Positions 11,066 through 22,411 of a stretch of 64,000 nt of DNA are shown in pieces. The DNA comes from Eumeta japonica. Its lineage: Eukaryota > Arthropoda > Insecta > Lepidoptera > Psychidae. Every line of letters starts with the position of its first letter. Positions within the stretch are counted from its first letter, which is position 1. The notes under the pieces were generated by a model that made no database searches, had not been told where the DNA came from, and was given only the letters and a program-made list of their open reading frames with translations. The position numbers and the translations under genes are program-made. The stretch covers positions 1 through 64,000 of the forward strand of contig BGZK01000752.1 of the NCBI GenBank assembly GCA_005406025.1, read 5' to 3'.

Positions 11066-11477
11066 GAATAATTAAGTTACTTACTATCTATTATAAAACA
11101 ACAACGAAAAAAAGATGTTTATAAGGGATATCGAGCCAACAACGTGTACACCCGCGACGAGATGTATTATTATACATTAAAGAAACACCCGCATGTGAAC
11201 ACGGAAAGATAAAATCATAATTGCAAAAAAAATATGTAATTATAAGTGAATATTTTCCATTCAAGCAGAATACTGTGCTATTAATAAATAAAAAAAATAT
11301 ATATTTCTAAAACTCTAATGAAATAAATAAAAGGTCACAACAAATGAATATTTTTTTCTAAATGATAAATTTTCAGTAGAGATCCAAATTGATGGATTTG
11401 CCTGACGGTAAAAACTCATAATAAATAATGCCCTTCCAATCCCACCATTACATAGCATCAACTTATTGAAAGTTAAT
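11066..11477. other. Non-coding, beyond the LINE 5' end
   Basis: AT-rich with a few CpG-containing bases (11125-11200). The 98-codon minus frame at 11315-11611 has no recognised motif and spans the hairpin at 11478-11543, so it is probably chance. Confidence 0.4.
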
Positions 11478-11543
11478 CGCGTTATCATGGTGTAGTAGAA
11501 GGCCAATGTACGATACATTGGCCTTCTTCTCCATGATAATGCG
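11478..11543. repeat. Long inverted repeat with a 3-nt loop
   Basis: Left arm begins CGCGTTATCATGG and ends AGAAGGCCAATGTA; right arm begins TACATTGGCCTTCTTC and ends CCATGATAATGCG. The inner 13-14 bp are perfectly paired around a CGA loop; the outer part pairs with a few mismatches and a small bulge. The flanks are unpaired. It could be a tiny palindromic transposon remnant or a transcribed hairpin; sequence alone does not decide. Confidence 0.8.
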
Positions 11544-11820
11544 TTCAAGTACTCGATGCCTAAAACAAGGAATTGTTTGATCGGTACACCGGTTATAAAC
11601 TTATAGGTCACCCTCGTGTGTGATTGTGTGACTTTTTTTAAACTTCATAATAACAAAACAACCCAAGGGAAAACATTTTTCATGATGTCTGATGCGCATT
11701 AGAATGTGTACTTCAAAAACTGATTGAAGCTCACAAAACTTTGTATAGATGTTGATGCGACTTCTTTGAAAGTCTATGCGTATAGGAACGAAATAACGAT
11801 GACTGACTGAATGATTTATC
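11544..11820. other. Non-coding
   Basis: No recognised feature; short minus frames only. Confidence 0.4.
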
Positions 11821-12115
11821 ACGAGATCTTTGAAACTATGGATCCGTTTGACATGAAATTCGGCATAGTTAATCTTTTTGAGACGAAGACGTTCAGTAAA
11901 AATTGATTTTACGCAAATCCTATTTAATAGAAAAAATCAATTTATGAGATCTCCGAAAGTATATGTCCGATTGACTTGAAATTTGGCATAATTACTCTTT
12001 TCGAGATGTAGACGCTCACAGAGGACGTAAATCTATTTTACGCAAATCCTACCCAAAAGAAGTTTTTCATCATTCTATGTTTATGCGGGTGCAGCCGCAG
12101 GCAACAACTAGTATA
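11821..12115 (+). repeat. Two-unit tandem repeat ending in a dispersed-repeat terminus
   Basis: Unit A (11822-11947) and unit B (11948-12060) share GAGATCT(T/C)(T/C)GAAA.TAT, GA(C/T)(A/T)TGAAATT(C/T)GGCATA and TTTACGCAAATCCTA. The block ends with GGTGCAGCCGCAGGCAACAA followed by CTAGTAT, a form of the GCCGCGGGCAACAGCTAGT terminus common in lepidopteran dispersed repeats; inverted versions lie at 14556-14580 and 14732-14756. No coding sequence. Confidence 0.6.
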
Positions 12116-12624
12116 CGATGAAGATATAATAATATCTAGTATAGTTTTTGGAATATCGCAAGACTTTCTAAATTTCCCACGTGTTCAACAACTTTAAAAT
12201 TGTACTGTAATAATTATCCTATTCTTTTCACATAATCAAAATACATATATCGTCAAAATTAATGTACAACAAATTTTAAAACGAGTGTTATATCTACAGT
12301 CGTTTTGTACATTTTTTTACAGTCCTTTATAATTCCCAAGAATAATGTTCGTAATGTGCGGACGAAAAACCAAAAGTTTATCAATATCGATCGTAATGCT
12401 CATGCCAATTAATTGAAGGATTATAATGAGCAGCAGAACTAAATCAATCTAAGTGATACCTACCTAGATACCCAGTACTTTGGAGCTTAAGGGATGTAGT
12501 AAGCACGTCACATGGAATGTTTGAAATAGAAGTCTACAGATATCCCAAGAGGATAATAATAATATCGGTGGATGGGTAACAATAAGAGATACAGAATGTG
12601 TTTCTTCATATTTCATATTAAACC
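12116..12624. other. Non-coding AT-rich DNA
   Basis: Nothing recognised beyond short AT-rich words. Confidence 0.4.
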
Positions 12625-12760
12625 ATTTTCTATCGATCCCGCTGTCGTTCCCGTTTTCAATCCTGGTCCCGGCACTGTTCCTGACTTTGATTTCGACCAC
12701 GCTTTTGATGCTGATTCCGATCTCATTATTGGCTTCGATCCTAGTCCCATTTGCAATTTC
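12625..12760. repeat. Degenerate hexamer-period satellite (GATTCC-like)
   Basis: Phase-six pattern: CGATCCCGCTGTCGTTCCCG, then TTTTGATGCTGATTCCGATC and TTCGATCCTAGTCCC. The hexamer rhythm keeps both strands open, which explains the overlapping 88- and 108-codon frames. A related but inverted tract is at 54590-54730, and a short one at 43060-43110. Confidence 0.55.
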
Positions 12761-13984
12761 TTCCCATTTTTCAGTAGTCGAGCGCGTCATGATCAGAAGA
12801 AGGTCAAGAGTAAGTTTTTGTTTCTTTTTTTTTTCTAAATATTCTTAGCTCACATTGTGACTTCTATAGGCCTTCGATGCTAAAAAATATTATTAATCTT
12901 GTCACTTCTCCCGCTAGATCTTAAAATGTAGATTACTTTTTTTTGACATCCGATTTAAACGAAATAAAGTCTATGTGTTTATCCATGCTAAGTGCCATCT
13001 ACAATTGAAAACCGCGTCAACATCCGTTCAGTAATTTCAGAGATATGTGCCAACTGACAGACAGACAACAAAAATTTAGAGTTTTGTACCTATAAACGGG
13101 TCGCTATTACTAAGGCTTCCACCGTATTTCTATCCGTCTGTGTGACAGGGGGCTGCATCTTATGAACCGTAATAGGTAGGCAGTGGAATTTTTCACAGTG
13201 TGTATTTCTATTACTGCTATAACAAAAAATAATAAAATAAAATTCATAATTGAAAGCAGCCCCCGTACAAGAACGTGCTTTTTTGGGGTTTTATGTTCGA
13301 TTTTAATAATGGCAATAGATAGACCCTTGAAATGTTCACACAGTGTGTAGTACTATAGTCGGCATAAAAACAAGTAATGAGAATAAAATTAAAAAGCATT
13401 AAAAAGGGTAATCATAAAATGAATGTGTTTTTTTTTGGCGTTTTTTATTCAATCTTAGTTTTTGTTCTTGTGTTTTATTCGCTGTTTTTAAAAAGCATAT
13501 AGTTTTCGATATTGTACGGCGCTACGGAACTCTTCATTCGAATCTGACTCGCACTTTGTCGGTTTTATCGTACGTACCTTTAATGTACAATCATCCGAAG
13601 TTCTACTGCTTCATTATATGTATAGTTTTCGCGCCAATAACTAAGTATATAATGGCCATAGCGGATTGTTGGTTCTACACGTACCCAAAGTAATAAAAGT
13701 GTATCAGTTAGAGATTCCTCTTCCATGTCTAACCCTTTGGGAAATAAGAGTGACCTTATATCGTCATTTTTGTACAATACCCGTATTTTAATATTCAGCG
13801 GTTATCACTCGTGAATTTAGTGCTACGGGTGTATAGACCAATTTTCTTTTCCAAATAATACATATATAACACAAGAATGTAGGTCCGACCAAAGAAAATC
13901 ACATACAAAGGCAGAAATCACGCCGAATCAATACCTATCGAACTGTTCTTTATGTTACTTACGAGCGCGGCTAAAACATACGAC
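12761..13984. other. Non-coding with a common dispersed-repeat patch
   Basis: Around 13020-13240 the text CAACTGACAGACAGACAACA, the TAAACGGGTCGCTATTACTA tract and CCGTCTGTGTGACAGGGGGC resembles a lepidopteran dispersed family ending in 'gacagacagac'; related words occur at 44190-44230 and 56400-56430. The rest is AT-rich and unassigned; short frames (65 codons at 13580-13777) are not supported. Confidence 0.4.
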
Positions 13985-14260
13985 GTGAAAGGAAAATCCG
14001 AAGAAACGCCTTTGACAAATCGCACAGCAGTTCCGGACCAGAATTAGAGCGCGCCGGGCACTGCGGCCGCGGCGGCGCGCATAAATCAACGAGATTTGCG
14101 GGTTGGCATTTTCGCCCCGAAACGAACGCTCCTTGTTATTTCCATCATCTGCCCAGAATGTTTTTCACCCGTGCGGTCGGTTTAGTGATCCCGCCGCCGG
14201 AGAGTAGCGGGCGCCGTGTTTAATTACAAGCAGTAATTATCGTACTATCGTAACCGTGAC
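13985..14260. promoter_or_regulatory. CpG-rich island, candidate conserved regulatory block
   Basis: This stretch is strikingly richer in C, G and CpG than its flanks (CGCGCCGGGCACTGCGGCCG followed by CGGCGGCGCGC; later CCCGCCGCCGGAG) and has no open frame of note. It includes TTTAATTACAAGCAGTAATT with two TAATTA-like homeodomain-type cores. In AT-rich insect genomes such patches are often enhancers or promoters. Function is inferred only. Confidence 0.35.
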
Positions 14261-14555
14261 GAAGGTCTAACTTAACATTCATATTTTCCATTTCTCGGCA
14301 TTCTCAAATGTTGATAAGCAATTTCATCCCGAGAGGCACGTAATAATTACATTGATCAAACTCGACGCCTCGTAGTAATTTGTGATGGATTCGATTAAAA
14401 TTATTATGGTTAGTGTATTGTGAAATCTTAGGAATCGATAATAAAAATGTTTTGTTATTTTCTTTTCGTTTCTAAGAACTATTTTTATAACATTCGAACT
14501 CATTTGTCATTTCGTTAATCGACTTTTCCGTATATTATAATAATTTATAGAAAGC

Positions 14556-14800
14556 TAGTTTCTGCCCGCGGCTCCGTCTACGTGAACTGGATTGAATACA
14601 CGTTTTCGTTCGCAGAACTATATATCACATGTAATATCAGCACGCACGCGCGCGAGCTGTGTGTGCGTATGTCCATGAGTGCATGTGTACATGCGTGCGT
14701 GCGTCGTGCGTGTGTGTATACGTATACACCTACTAGCTTTCTGCCCGCTGCTTCACCGGCATAAAAAAAGCTCCTCGCGTTTATTCCGAATATTGCGTTA
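14556..14800. repeat. Two dispersed-repeat termini flanking an alternating purine-pyrimidine tract
   Basis: CTAGTTTCTGCCCGCGGCTC at 14556-14575 and CTAGCTTTCTGCCCGCTGCT at 14732-14751 are two copies of the same terminus (inverse of the one at 12090-12115). Between them (14637-14735) is a GCACGCGCGCG / TGTGTGCG tract, which can favour Z-DNA and is a degenerate (CA/CG)n microsatellite. The 60-codon frame across this is an artefact. Confidence 0.55.
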
Positions 14801-15248
14801 GTGTGGATTTCTTTTTATTTTTTTAAACATTTATATTATTCGTATAACAAAGTGATACGTCTTCAGCATGCTAGTTATCTCTCAGAAAATTTTATCAATT
14901 AAATCAGTGTTTCAGTGGCTAAAATATCAAACATCAGACACAGTTTTCTTTCTTTTGAATTTTTTCTCGCGGCTCCTGTCTTAAATAGGTTTATATCAGT
15001 TGTTAAAACGCGATTATATTAAAAAAATTTGGAAAATCCAAAAGTGCACGCCTCACCGCGGTCATTAACTTCTGAAATAAAAAATTGCAATAGAGCTTTT
15101 GATAAAGAAATTTCAAAAAAAGATTTATCAGATTCAAATTTGGCGCCATTCCGTGAGATATTTATAATGGCGCATGCGCTGATCTCAACTTTTCATATAT
15201 GGCTTAAGGGTAATCTTCATTTGTGTATAAATATAGATATACAAACAC
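14801..15248. other. Non-coding, probably interior of a dispersed repeat
   Basis: The 92-codon plus frame 15029-15307 runs into the repeat described at 15249 and has no recognised domain. Confidence 0.4.
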
Positions 15249-15656
15249 CACCTCAACGCTCCGCTTGTGAGACGTGCAATACACAGTCGTTTTTTAGTTT
15301 TTTGTAAATTATAATTAAACAACAGTACTTAGAACGCTAATATTAACTAGGAATCAGCACAGGGTATAACTTTATATAATAAAATATCTGTGTTTATATA
15401 ATAATAAACACAGACTGACGGACGTCCAACAATGATTGATTTTAATGTTATTATTTACTATATTAAAAAAAATAATTATTTATAAAATATACCATATGTG
15501 CTAGACAGATTATTTAACTTGATATTAGTGCACTCATATTACTCTGTAAGTGTTATATTAGTAAAAAAAGACATTTAAGTTTCGAAAGAATGGGTTTTTT
15601 GACATGTCGAGAGTAGAGCACCACCTCAACGCTTCGCTTGTGAGGCGCGCAAAATC
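15249..15656 (+). repeat. Duplicated CpG-containing motif pair
   Basis: CACCACCTCAACGCTCCGCT, TGTGAGACGTGCAA at 15249-15282 is repeated with three substitutions at 15619-15653 (CACCACCTCAACGCTTCGCT, TGTGAGGCGCGCAA). The two copies are about 370 bp apart in the same orientation; intervening DNA is AT-rich. Likely two members of one dispersed family or a tandem duplication. Confidence 0.55.
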
Positions 15657-15886
15657 AATTGTTGACGATTCTTTGTTTGGTCAAAAGTCAATTTAGCTAA
15701 ATAAACAAAATACAGCATGCGAAGACTGAAGTACTAATTCTACTGTATGCAGTACAACGGCTCGCTCTTTTGAAAATGTAATTGCATTCTTTTCGCTCAA
15801 TTTGCTCGTTCAAATCTTGCCTTTTCTGTACCGACCTTATTATGAGTTCAATATGCATCGGTAGCAAAAGGCGACTTCGTACTTAC

Positions 15887-16023
15887 ATGAGTGCGTACTG
15901 AGGTCGGGCGCGGCGTCCTTCGTCTGTAACGCTCCGGCTGTGGTCGACCGGAGCATCGGTCACTGCTTCCACTGTAACTGAATGACCAACTGCGGTTATT
16001 GCAGCTGTTGATATGACACACTT
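15887..16023 (-). other. Candidate exon with strong splice donor, unknown gene
   Basis: On the minus strand a CpG-rich segment ends ACGCACTCAT and is followed by GTAAGTACG, a near-ideal 5' splice site (GT at 15886-15885). A reading frame is open from a TAA at 16026-16024 to the donor and includes HSVTVEAVTDAPVDHSRSV and then TDEGRRARPQYAL. A second frame is also open, so coding is not established. There is no ATG in the favoured frame, and several AG acceptors are possible upstream. It could equally be a 5' untranslated exon (TCAGTT initiator-like word inside). No family recognised. Confidence 0.3.
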
Positions 16024-16030
16024 TTAAGTT

Positions 16031-17719
16031 GCGTTGCGTTTTCCGTATCTACCTTTTTTTATTGACTATAGTACAGTTAATAGTTTTTACATGTAATCAC
16101 TAGGTAATTGTACATTGCTATTTTAAAAAATCTCAGACTCAAAAACATACTTACCTTATTTACGACGCGCTTTCGATCTTGATGTGCGATTTTTTTTAAA
16201 TTTTAACACACAAAGAATGTCAACTCATAATATAAATTAATAAAAATCTACATAGAGAACTACAAAATGTACTACCAACATTTTAGGGTCAACTAGTTCA
16301 CGAACTATAGGCGACCACGTAATACAAGAATTCAATTGCAAAACAACTGTTTTAATATTACTTTACATTGGTTACGATAAGAAATTTTCTTTGTTTTTAC
16401 GTGACTCTTAAGAAAATGTCGAACGACATTTTTGGAGGACGGGGTTCAAAAATTAATATTTTAATTGTATCACGGTACTGAAATACTCGTAAGCGTAAAT
16501 AATTTAAGCATCACTCTTCACAGTAACATAACATTGGAAAATATATTCGACTAAAGCAACTGAATTTTTTATTTAATTTCATTTACTTGATTACTTTAAA
16601 AAGCTTTTTCGTTGAATTACAGAGTATTGCCACTTAGTGAATTAAAACATTTAGATATGCGTTAGCCGTACTGGCTACGGAACCTGAACTTCACATGGCC
16701 CGACAGGCTCTTCGCCGATTTTTTTTAACTGTAATCACGCCAAATGTTATATAACTTCCATTCTAGTTTCCGAAAATAAGTAACTCGCATTACTGAAAAA
16801 ATATACGCAAGATTTAGATATCGAAGTTATTGTCAAAGATAACCAAAGGAATCTACTAAAACCAATCATAAAATTCGGCTCCAGTTGATGTTGTAATTCG
16901 TTACACACAATTTTATACAAATCTTTTTACTTTAAGTGAGCAATTGTTGTATACACGAACGTGTACATTAATGTCTCGGAAATGGCTCTAAGGATTTCGA
17001 TGTAAATTTGTACTTTGACAACGTTTTGCTTTACAAGATTGGTGTCATCCCTAGAAAAACATGAACATTTTTCTAATCATTGCTTTGTAGCGCCATCTCG
17101 TATAACTATGAGATAAGTTGTATTATTGCTATGATATTGAATATAGTGTTGGAGACACCAGTAGTCATAACGTAACGTTGTCAACGAGAAATGTTATTAC
17201 AAGACATAAATTAAATAGCTGATCCTACGACACCTTATTGATGTGAGAGCAGGAAGCAGGTAAATTATGCATAATATGTATTGTGATACTGGCGTGTTCA
17301 TTCAGTGCGGATTGAAAGGCGTAGCCTGCCCTGATACACATTAAAAAACCAAAGCATTAAAAAAATCAATTTTACGTAAAGACAAAATCAATTTTTGTTT
17401 TATGCAATTCGCGTTTCGACGGCGTCAAAACACGTTGGTTTCATATTTGAGTATCGTAAATGTAATTCCTAAACAAATTTGAAACTTGATTGGTTTTTTA
17501 AAAAAATAACTGAGAACATTGACATGAAGGGACGATGATAGATTAACTCAAGCTATAATACATTATTCTTTTATAGTTGAAAATAATTATATTTTACCAT
17601 TTTTGGGATTTTTTTGCTAATATCTTCGCACGAACAGATGTTTTTTTTACGAAATATTGTAGAAAAAAGTTGACTTAGCTTACTGTGTGTGGAAGATGTT
17701 TGAAATCTTTTTGAAAATT
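16031..17719. other. Non-coding AT-rich DNA
   Basis: No gene seen. TTTGTAGCGCCATCTCGTAT near 17083-17102 and similar phrases suggest an old dispersed repeat, class unknown. Confidence 0.4.
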
Positions 17720-17814
17720 TGAGATCAATATTTTTGGACATTTATTACAATACTCAGAGGACTTGTGGTCAGGTTAAAAGAAAGGGAAATGTAGACGACA
17801 TCAAAAGTCACTAT

Positions 17815-18480
17815 AAGCGTATATTTATTAATATTGATAGAACTATCCTGCTGCAAAAGCGGGTAGTGCAGGCTATTTACAGACTGGGACCCAAAGTATC
17901 TCTTAAAACAAGTTTAAGAAAATTGGATTATAACTCTGGCATCTTAATTTATATACAAAACTTTAATACAATTAAAAAATAATGTATAACTTTTTAAGAA
18001 AAACAGTGATAGATATAGATTCAACACAAGAAATAAAAATAAACTGTGTTTGCATGCGAGTCGACTATATAAAATCACGAATTCTATCAGGGGGCTCTGT
18101 GTGCGCATGTTCAATAAGGCCCCTGAAAATGTACAAAATCTACACTTGAACAAATCTAAAATTGTTAAGCAATTGCTTGTTAAAAAAGGGTATTACACAA
18201 TTTGTGAATATTAAGAGGACAAATATACATAGACATAACGAGCTCGATCGACTTCCGACGGGTTTTTTTCTCTATATTGTAAATTTATGTATGTTTGATT
18301 GTGTAATATAATGTATTTAAAGTTGAAAAGAGCTCCCCTCAAGTTTCTTGCTAGTTATTTTTGAGGGAAAACTGACTTCCGAACGAATGGTAAAGTGGTA
18401 AAGCTAAGTAGTAAAATGTAAATTTTTCGTGGATTGTTACGTCTTTCAAGTGTTGTTATGATATGATTAAATAAATTAAA
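17815..18480 (+). mobile_element. 3' fragment of a LINE related to the 32 and 45 kb copies
   Basis: The translation ILLQKRVVQAIYRLGPKVSL (17841-17900) matches VLQKRAVRAIYKLGPRTSL of copy 2, then RKLDYNSGILI against KEIGILTLASQ, and NARN/TRNKNKLC-type sequence follows after a frameshift. The DNA of the later part (GGGGGCTCTGTGTGCGCATG against GAGGGCTCTGTGTGCGCCTA; TTAAAAAAGGGTATTACACA) and of the 3' UTR (CAAGTTTCTTGCTAGTTATT, GAGGGAAAACTGACTTCCGA) also matches. The copy is older than the other two and ends near 18480 without a clear TTTGAA tail. Only the post-RT C-terminus and UTR remain. Confidence 0.75.
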
Positions 18481-21400
18481 AGCTATGATTTTGTTTAAAA
18501 AGAGATGTAAAAGTAAATGTTTGCTTATGATACGATGTTTGAAAAGAAAAAGAAAGCATAACTGAATGTGAAATGGAAGACCAAAGAAGAGCAAGAAGAA
18601 AAACTCATGGAAAAGCTTAGAAACTTGAGTAGTTTTTTAAAAAGGTAGGAATCATAGTGAATGGAGTCTTGCTTGCTGTTGCAGAGAGCCATAATAATGG
18701 TTTTCTCTTAGTGATTACTCTGTCTATTGTACAGAACTTATTAAATACCTGGTGCAACACGCTTTCTACTATACATCCACTTTCTCTGAATCTGACGAAA
18801 CCTTTAGCGGTTTTCATACGTTGCTTTAATATTTCCATTGCTTTCATAATTTATTCCATACATTCAGATATTTAATTGTATTAATATCTATATCTGCAGC
18901 TGTATCTTCACGTACCAAAACGCTTTCCTAATAATTCCTCTAAAGCTTTTTCGTATATTTTTTTCATTTAGTATACATCTAGTGTTATTCTACGCATTTC
19001 AAGAATATTTCAGAAACTTTTTGGTTTACCTCATAACCAACAGACACTTTATTTTCATAGTAATCTTAGTACTATTTCTTCTTTTCGTATATTTTTAGCT
19101 ATCATTTTTGTAACTTTCCATGCATTTTCAGTCTCGTTTAGTTTTTCTTTCCAATAGCACGTCCTTTACTTGTCGGCTTTTGCATACTGCCTAGATTTAT
19201 AGTTTTCAAGATTACATCTCAAGCAATAGATCAAAATAAGAAAGCATGGCTGGTCATGCTTTTTATTTTCATTTATTACTTTTTTTATTTCGAAATCTTA
19301 TAGATCAATATATTTATAAATATTTTCTTTCTATTAGTAACTCCGCACACCTTTTTTGCTTTATCTACACAATATAGATTTCGTTAATTTAAACAATTTG
19401 TCGAGCTCTAAACCTTCATATTGTTTAATTTCACAGAAGCTTTCCTACAATTCGAATCTCAAAACTTATCAACTTTTCGTTTAAGCTTCGAAATGGCCAT
19501 TTTCATATCGTGTTGCCAATGCTGACTAGACATTAATTTTAATTTTAATTCGGCAGACCACTAACAAATAATTCTTTCCAATACTAATGTCGGTACGTAT
19601 CAGTTCTTTCATGTTGGTGTCATGTTATTTCTTATCACTTCTCCCATCCTCAGTACACTCCTATACACTCAACTTTGCTTCTCGTCCAATCATAGTCGTT
19701 AATAAAACGTAAAAAGTCGCAAAAACCATTACATTACATTACATTATATTTCATGCATCTAAATAGTTTTTTTTTGTCTGCGCCTTCGCCCACGTGGACA
19801 TAGAACACATTCCTTGATTTTTTATATTGATCGATAAGGCCGTCGATTCCGCTTCCGCTTTCGAAGAAGCCGGGGCAAATTCTTGTATAAAAAATGAAAT
19901 ATAGGCTATATTATATGAAGATGACGTTACTATAAATGAAATATTTTTTAGAATCAGAATAGTAGTACAAACAAGCGGACGGAGCCGGGAAAAATATGAA
20001 TAGTCTGCTTTACTCAAAAATAGTGTAGATTAAATTGGCGAAAAAATTTTTAGAATCGGTTCTGTTGTTAAATTCAATGGTCCAAATATACAGACGAAGT
20101 CTAGTTTTTCTATTTACAAAACTTTCCGCTTCCATGCACATCACTAATTTTTCAAAGCAATTGGATAGATAGTTTAGGCGCGCAAAGAGACGAATAAAAT
20201 AGAGACTAATAAGCAATACTGATAAAAGTCAACGCCCCTTTTTGTCTTTCTTAAAATTGTGAATTTCTACAAATACTTCCTTGGTGAGTCTATACCTAAA
20301 CTATTACTTGACCAATTTTTGGGCAAGTTGCACCGAAACTTTTGAAAGATATTGGGTATTTTCTTTTAATGCAACCCATCCTTAGTCTCAGCCGGGCTTA
20401 TAGTTTCCAAGATCTCGTAATGAGTTATTGAGTGGGTGGTATTTCGCTTAAGTATATGTTAGTAAGTATTTTGTTATGTGTATATATTGTATTGGCGTTA
20501 ATTACATATAAGATATTTCTGTATAATTCAGGGTATTCTCTTTTTGTAGCTTTTATGCGGGAACATCATAATATTCTTCAGTTCATGATAAACTGCATTC
20601 GTGGTTGATAAATGGCTCGGGTAATATCAAACAGATATATTCTGAGAGGCGAATCAGTCGATCTCGCGAATCAATCGAAGAACTTTGTGTGATTTAATTT
20701 CAATTAATTTATAATTATTGCAGAGCATGCAGAGTTAGTATTATCATTTGTCGAAAATTTAGTAAAATAATTTTTATAGACGTAAAAATAAATTGTATTT
20801 AATAGTGGTAAAAATGATTGGATGACATATTTAGATAAATAGAACACATATTTATTTAAACAAGTTCACGTGTATTTATTTAAAAATCTGTATCTTCATT
20901 TTTCCAGCGATGTTAGGTTATAATCGTGAATGTTCATAATTTCTGTCTCTAAAAATAAAAGCGGTACGGGCCGAGACGGCTCGACGTTTAAGATTATTAT
21001 TATATTGTCTATGTAATGGCTGTCAGTTTTTGCGACTGCTGCTTTGTAATTTTGGGGCAATGAGGATAATAATATTTTGGGTTTATCAAGCGGTAATTGT
21101 AATGACAGCTATATAATAATTGTCTTCTTTGTGTAAACGGTAAATTAAGAGAAAAATTTCGATATTTGTCGATTTTAAAATGATTTTCTACATATAGAGA
21201 GAGATAGAATAATCTAGTTTAAGATTGTATTATATAGTTTGCCATTGGAGAAATTTATAATCATAATAATATACAATCATGCTTTTTTCCCAGAAAGATA
21301 GGGACTGTATATTTCCACATCATATGAACTTTGTATATCTCCCTTGTTTCGCTGACATTTATTAATATTTTCATACAAGTTTATCGGTTTCAAATGCTTG

Positions 21401-21550
21401 AAATTTAGCTCTTTTTTAATATGGCATCAATATGATCTAGACAACTCTTATCAACCTCTTCAACACACTCTTTTGCTCAGTAGTTTTGTTTTGACAGTTT
21501 ATTTTCTTCATCCTTTCAAGATGGCCCAATCTCCGTAAACATACCTTTTT
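18481..21550. other. Non-coding AT-rich DNA
   Basis: No conserved product. A minus-strand frame at 18617-18847 (76 codons, Lys/Arg-rich) together with A-rich sequence to about 19200 has the feel of decayed coding DNA but no family is recognised. A short (CATTA)n tract is at about 19728-19747. CpG-containing words near 20960-20990 are isolated. Confidence 0.4.
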
Positions 21551-22411
21551 ACCCGACTGCCAAGGACGGGTATTGTTTTTCGCGCGTATCTTGTGTTTGT
21601 TTGTAAATTTCTTTATTGCCAGGAATCATCCCAAGGGCTGTTTGGATTTCGACAGTTAAGATATCGTTAGATTCGTCTCAAAAACTCAAGTGTCCTTCGA
21701 TAAGTATTTAAACAGAAAACCAAAATGGCGGATTTTTGGCGCCAAATTGTGAGTAGTGCAAATTTTTTTAACCAAACCTATCGAGTAGGGTATCAAAATA
21801 AGGGAATTAAAAATATATTACAAAATATACATATGTCATGTATTTAAATTTAATCAGGAATAATTACAACCATTTTAATTCAATCATTCGAATAAATTTC
21901 TAATCAATGCATTCAAATGGTCTCATTTTGGCTTTAAATCGGCCAAGTGTGTGTTGGATATCGTATTAAGCATTTTTTTACCCGGTATAGTCAACTGAAC
22001 CGCTTACGTCAATTATAATTTTCATTTGTGTTTTGTTTGACATGCTATCAATAGTACTTATTAATCATCTTTACATTGTGCTCGATTCATAAAAATCATA
22101 AAAGTAAACGCTTTCATTCATAGGAATGTGCCGCGCGGAACACTAAAAAGTCTAAAATAAAATAAATAATGAACAAAATTAAAAAAAAAACCCAACTGCA
22201 AAAATCAACAGATAAATAACGTACTAAAAATACCAAAACAAGATTGAGAAAACAAACTAGTAAAACCTAATTAACTCTTCTTTGGTTTAACAGACTACAT
22301 TATGAGCTGAAAGCCTAAGTTAAATAATTTACATTATGTTTGATAGCGGGCGGGACCCATTAATTTTTTTACGATTTATAATTTATAAATATTGATTTTT
22401 TGCAGTCGGGT
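21551..22411. mobile_element. Non-autonomous element with ACCCGACTGC inverted ends
   Basis: ACCCGACTGC at 21551-21560 is inverted as GCAGTCGGGT at 22402-22411, each bordered outside by a run of T or A. The interior carries words typical of a lepidopteran family (TTTTTCGCGCGTATCTTGTG; AAAATGGCGGATTTTTGGCG) and an internal AACCCAACTGC terminus-like sequence at about 22188. No transposase frame. Short inverted ends with no coding content suggest a MITE; superfamily unknown. Confidence 0.5.

Noticed and set aside
11315..11611. 98-codon minus-strand frame
   Set aside because: Spans a long hairpin and has no recognisable domain.
12464..12838. Overlapping 108- and 88-codon frames on opposite strands
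   Set aside because: Both are kept open by the hexamer-period repeat.
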